Shown here one piece after another: positions 14,418 to 16,503 of a stretch of DNA of 16,503 nucleotides. The notes under the pieces were generated by a model. That model was not told the origin of the DNA. It did no database searches and saw nothing but the letters and a program-made list of their open reading frames with translations. Positions within the stretch are counted from its first letter, which is position 1; each line of letters begins with the position of its first letter. The position numbers were made by a program, and so were the translations under genes. Source of the stretch: Paramuribaculum sp. (lineage in GTDB: Bacteria > Bacteroidota > Bacteroidia > Bacteroidales > Muribaculaceae); the NCBI GenBank assembly GCA_029058455.1, contig JAIDXU010000281.1, positions 1 to 16,503 of the forward strand. The letters run 5' to 3'.

Positions 14418-15689
14418 TTATGAATCAGTATTGTGGTCCTTGTGTTCTATGAATATCCTTGTTGAGAGATAAAGTCTGAAAAGCGCCTCCACAATATATG
14501 AGGTGACTATTACCAATATAAAACTGGTGATTGATGTTAGCCAGCCTCCTATCCACATGATTGCGAGCATGATCACATAGCTGCATGAGCTGAAGATAGT
14601 AGAATAGAGCACATATTTGTTTCTTCCGAACACTACAAACACTCCGGTGGGAATATAGTAGCTCAGCCCTGTAAAGATCGGCACAAGAAGATATATCCTA
14701 AGAGGCATCAGATCGATCTCCTCATTGATGAAGAATTTTACAATCTGTGGCAGAAAGAGATATATCACACTCACCATCGCTATTGACAACAGAAACAGGC
14801 CTCCCAATATCCTCTTTGTTTTCCTCACGTCGGGATTTCGCGACATGCTTGGGAAAATGGCGTTGCTGAATATAAAGGTAGGTTTGACAAGAAGATTCAC
14901 CATCTTCGTTCCTATGTCATATATCACTATATCACTCATGCCGAGAATACCTCCCATAAAGTTATAGCTGAGCTTATCCTTTATATTGAGCATTACATCG
15001 CTCAGAAATATCGGGGTTGTTTCCTTGAGGTGGAAACGGTAGTCTTTCAATCTGGGGCGAAGAAATCTCAGGTCATGCTTATTATATACTATATGCAGGG
15101 AATATATACCTCCGAGCAGATAACCCACCGACCACGTCAGCGGCACATATATATATTGATAGGGTTGGGTGATGAGTATGAAGGTCGCGACTATAAAGAC
15201 AAGTCGGGTAAAGACATTCACTATCGTTATATATCTCATCTGCTCTATACCCTGAAAATAGAAGTCAGGAAGCAGAAGTGCATTTAATGTAAGACCGTAT
15301 GAAAACAGGAAAAGAACCCAGTGCTCACGGTAGGACGGTATCAGACACACCACACTCATATATAGAATAAATGTGACAATCCATAATATGACCCGCAACA
15401 TCATAACGGTTGACACCACGCGGCTTAACTCCTCAATGCTTTCACGCACCGCAGCAACATATTTGGCACTTACACGACGGAATCCGAAATCTATAAGTAT
15501 TGTTGCATAGAATGACGTTGCCTGAGCCAGGATTACCCATCCGTATAGTTCCTTACCCAACACTCTTACAAGATATGGAAAGGTAATAATCGGCGCAAGG
15601 ATAGAAAATATTTCCAATATCGCCAGATAGGAGAAATTTGAAAATATCCTCTTATTTCTTGAAACCAACGATGTCAGTCGTCTATACAT
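14418..15689 (-). CDS. Wzx-type oligosaccharide flippase (MOP superfamily)
   Basis: This 423-residue polytopic inner-membrane protein, with roughly twelve hydrophobic segments, belongs to the polysaccharide biosynthesis/flippase family. Such proteins flip undecaprenyl-linked O-unit or capsule repeats to the periplasmic face. Family landmarks include an N-terminal amphipathic start, ITFPYLVRVLGKELYGWVIL (residues about 35-54), the DFGFRRVSAKYVA loop, and DVMLNIKDKLSYNFMGGILG (central, substrate-side helix). It is slightly shorter than many Wzx proteins but looks complete. No glycosyltransferase, Wzy polymerase or chain-length gene is next to it, so it is an isolated flippase. Its coding sequence is visibly richer in A and T than the GH89 gene beside it, a possible sign of separate origin. 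Substrate unknown. Confidence 0.92.
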   Translation of the reverse strand: MYRRLTSLVSRNKRIFSNFSYLAILEIFSILAPIITFPYLVRVLGKELYGWVILAQATSFYATILIDFGFRRVSAKYVAAVRESIEELSRVVSTVMMLRVILWIVTFILYMSVVCLIPSYREHWVLFLFSYGLTLNALLLPDFYFQGIEQMRYITIVNVFTRLVFIVATFILITQPYQYIYVPLTWSVGYLLGGIYSLHIVYNKHDLRFLRPRLKDYRFHLKETTPIFLSDVMLNIKDKLSYNFMGGILGMSDIVIYDIGTKMVNLLVKPTFIFSNAIFPSMSRNPDVRKTKRILGGLFLLSIAMVSVIYLFLPQIVKFFINEEIDLMPLRIYLLVPIFTGLSYYIPTGVFVVFGRNKYVLYSTIFSSCSYVIMLAIMWIGGWLTSITSFILVIVTSYIVEALFRLYLSTRIFIEHKDHNTDS

Positions 15690-15770
15690 TAGTTTTTATT
15701 CTTTGCAAGTTAGCGGGTTCTCAATGTGATAATCATTGATATCTATAGTCGGAAAAATTCCATCTACATA

Positions 15771-15778
15771 CAAAATTA
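15771..15778 (-). promoter_or_regulatory. Possible -7 element for the flippase gene
   Basis: TAATTTTG on the minus strand matches TAnnTTTG and lies 81 bp upstream of the ATG. No clear -33 TTTG is found at the proper distance. Offered as a candidate only. Confidence 0.4.
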
Positions 15779-15865
15779 CAAAGATTTCTCTATTTCGCCA
15801 TGTTTGCCCGACAAATTATATATAAGCGGAGGCGGAATGACATGGAAAGCGGAATTGCAGAAATG

Positions 15866-15873
15866 TAAATTTG
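15866..15873 (+). promoter_or_regulatory. Probable -7 element for the amidase gene
   Basis: TAAATTTG at 15866-15873 matches TAnnTTTG and lies 25 bp before the amidase ATG. The -33 region is weak, so activity may need another factor. Confidence 0.5.
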
Positions 15874-15898
15874 CACACTCATTTTTAAATTTTAAATT

Positions 15899-16315
15899 AT
15901 GCGAATAATCGACAAAATCATCATCCATTGCACCGCTACGCCCTTTGGCCGCGATGTCAACGCCGCCGAGATTGACCTATGGCATCGCGGCCGGGGCTGG
16001 AAAGCGATAGGCTATCATTACCTCGTGAAACTCGACGGAACCATCGAGGCGGGGCGCCCCGAAAGGCAGATCGGCGCCCACTGCCGGGGGCAGAACGCCC
16101 GCTCGATCGGCATTGCGTATGTCGGCGGTATTGATGCCCGGGGCAAATGTGCCGATACCCGCACCGACGCCCAGAAAAAATCGCTCCTTTCGCTTATCAC
16201 CACCCTCCTCGACAAATATCCGCAAGCCCGGGTATTCGGACACCGCGATTTCTCTTCAAAAGAGTGCCCGTGTTTTGACGCAACCGGCGAATATTACGCT
16301 TTAGCAAGAAAATGA
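15899..16315 (+). CDS. N-acetylmuramoyl-L-alanine amidase, T7-lysozyme-like (Amidase_2)
   Basis: This 138-residue zinc amidase should cut the bond between N-acetylmuramic acid and L-alanine in peptidoglycan. It is a single catalytic domain. By comparison with T7 lysozyme, the zinc ligands are H10 (in KIIIHCTAT), H115 (in VFGHRDFSS) and C123 (in KECPCFDATGEY). Y39 in IGYHYLV and K121 correspond to the catalytic Tyr and Lys. GAHCRGQNARSIGIAYVGG (59-77) is the conserved loop and strand. There is no signal peptide, membrane anchor, cell-wall-binding domain or adjacent holin, so how it reaches the wall is unclear. Single-domain amidases of this type occur widely in Bacteroidota, including mobile and phage-derived regions. 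The outward-facing 91-bp repeat begins one base after its stop. Confidence 0.95.
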   Translation: MRIIDKIIIHCTATPFGRDVNAAEIDLWHRGRGWKAIGYHYLVKLDGTIEAGRPERQIGAHCRGQNARSIGIAYVGGIDARGKCADTRTDAQKKSLLSLITTLLDKYPQARVFGHRDFSSKECPCFDATGEYYALARK

Positions 16316-16316
16316 G

Positions 16317-16407
16317 GCGGTGATGTAACAGGAATGTGATATTTCGCGTGAACTTTTATCTTGTTGGTTTATAGGGTTGTGTCAAGTTATGTAACAGTCG
16401 TGTAACC
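16317..16407 (+). repeat. Right copy of the 91-bp inverted repeat
   Basis: This copy matches the reverse complement of 1-91 at 84 of 91 ungapped positions and starts one base after the amidase stop. It contains several short TGTAAC/TGTGA-type units spaced about 11 bp apart (for instance starting near 16324, 16335, 16391 and 16402). A complete promoter follows at 16436-16465. The inner edge is set by the amidase gene; the outer match decays near 16407. Confidence 0.93.
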
Positions 16408-16435
16408 ATTTTAACATATTTTAATATGGTAAATA

Positions 16436-16465
16436 TTTGCATATCTCAAATTCTCTATACTTTTG
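16436..16465 (+). promoter_or_regulatory. Promoter for a gene beyond the right edge
   Basis: TTTG at 16436-16439 and TACTTTTG at 16458-16465 match the Bacteroidota boxes with an 18-bp spacer, slightly short. No start codon appears in the remaining 38 bases, so the gene it serves starts outside the window. The inverted repeat lies 28 bp upstream, where an activator would bind. Confidence 0.7.
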
Positions 16466-16503
16466 CATTGTCAAACGACAACAAACACTTCTCAACAACT
16501 CAA

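Overview
This window looks like chromosome of a gut Bacteroidales bacterium, most likely a Muribaculaceae-type lineage. The reasons are: promoters of the Bacteroidota form (TTTG, about 20 bp, TAnnTTTG); a stand-alone pheT followed by yebC; secreted host-glycan exoglycosidases of families GH110 and GH89, the latter ending in what reads as a type IX secretion sorting domain; and a WCGPC thioredoxin-fold protein with a long N-terminal region. The family-level placement is inference, not proven.

Layout. Positions 1-1192 (minus strand) hold an ECF sigma factor and, 12 bp downstream, a four-helix membrane protein that may be its regulator. Positions 1338-4610 (minus strand) hold pheT and yebC, read from a clear promoter and closed by a hairpin terminator. 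Next to the pheT promoter a second, divergent promoter drives tRNA-Gly(GCC) and tRNA-Leu(GAG), which end in a hairpin. Positions 5243-7066 encode a GH110 alpha-galactosidase. Positions 7132-7976 (minus strand) are a small accessory patch: a decayed N-terminal fragment of a type I restriction methylase (HsdM-like), a four-helix-bundle-suffix protein overlapping it by ATGA, and an unidentified 37-codon ORF.

Positions 8107-9474 (minus strand) encode an exported TlpA-like protein. An AT-rich divergent spacer follows, then a two-gene operon of a small membrane protein and an Xre-type regulator, ended by a 17-bp perfect hairpin. Positions 10657-14352 encode a very large modular GH89 alpha-N-acetylglucosaminidase. 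It shares a bidirectional terminator with a convergent, AT-rich, isolated Wzx-type flippase gene (14418-15689). The last gene (15899-16315) is a T7-lysozyme-like N-acetylmuramoyl-L-alanine amidase.

The most striking structure is at the two edges. Bases 1-91 and 16317-16407 are inverted copies of one another, 84 of 91 identical without gaps, each just downstream of the outermost gene and oriented outward. The right-hand copy is followed by a Bacteroidota promoter aimed at a gene beyond the window. No transposase, integrase or recombinase lies between the copies. They could be duplicated control regions of paralogous flanking genes, ends of a decayed element, or substrates for inversion.

Functionally, the two glycosidases would strip terminal alpha-linked Gal and GlcNAc from host mucin-type glycans. 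No SusC/SusD pair is present, so this is not a classical polysaccharide utilization locus.
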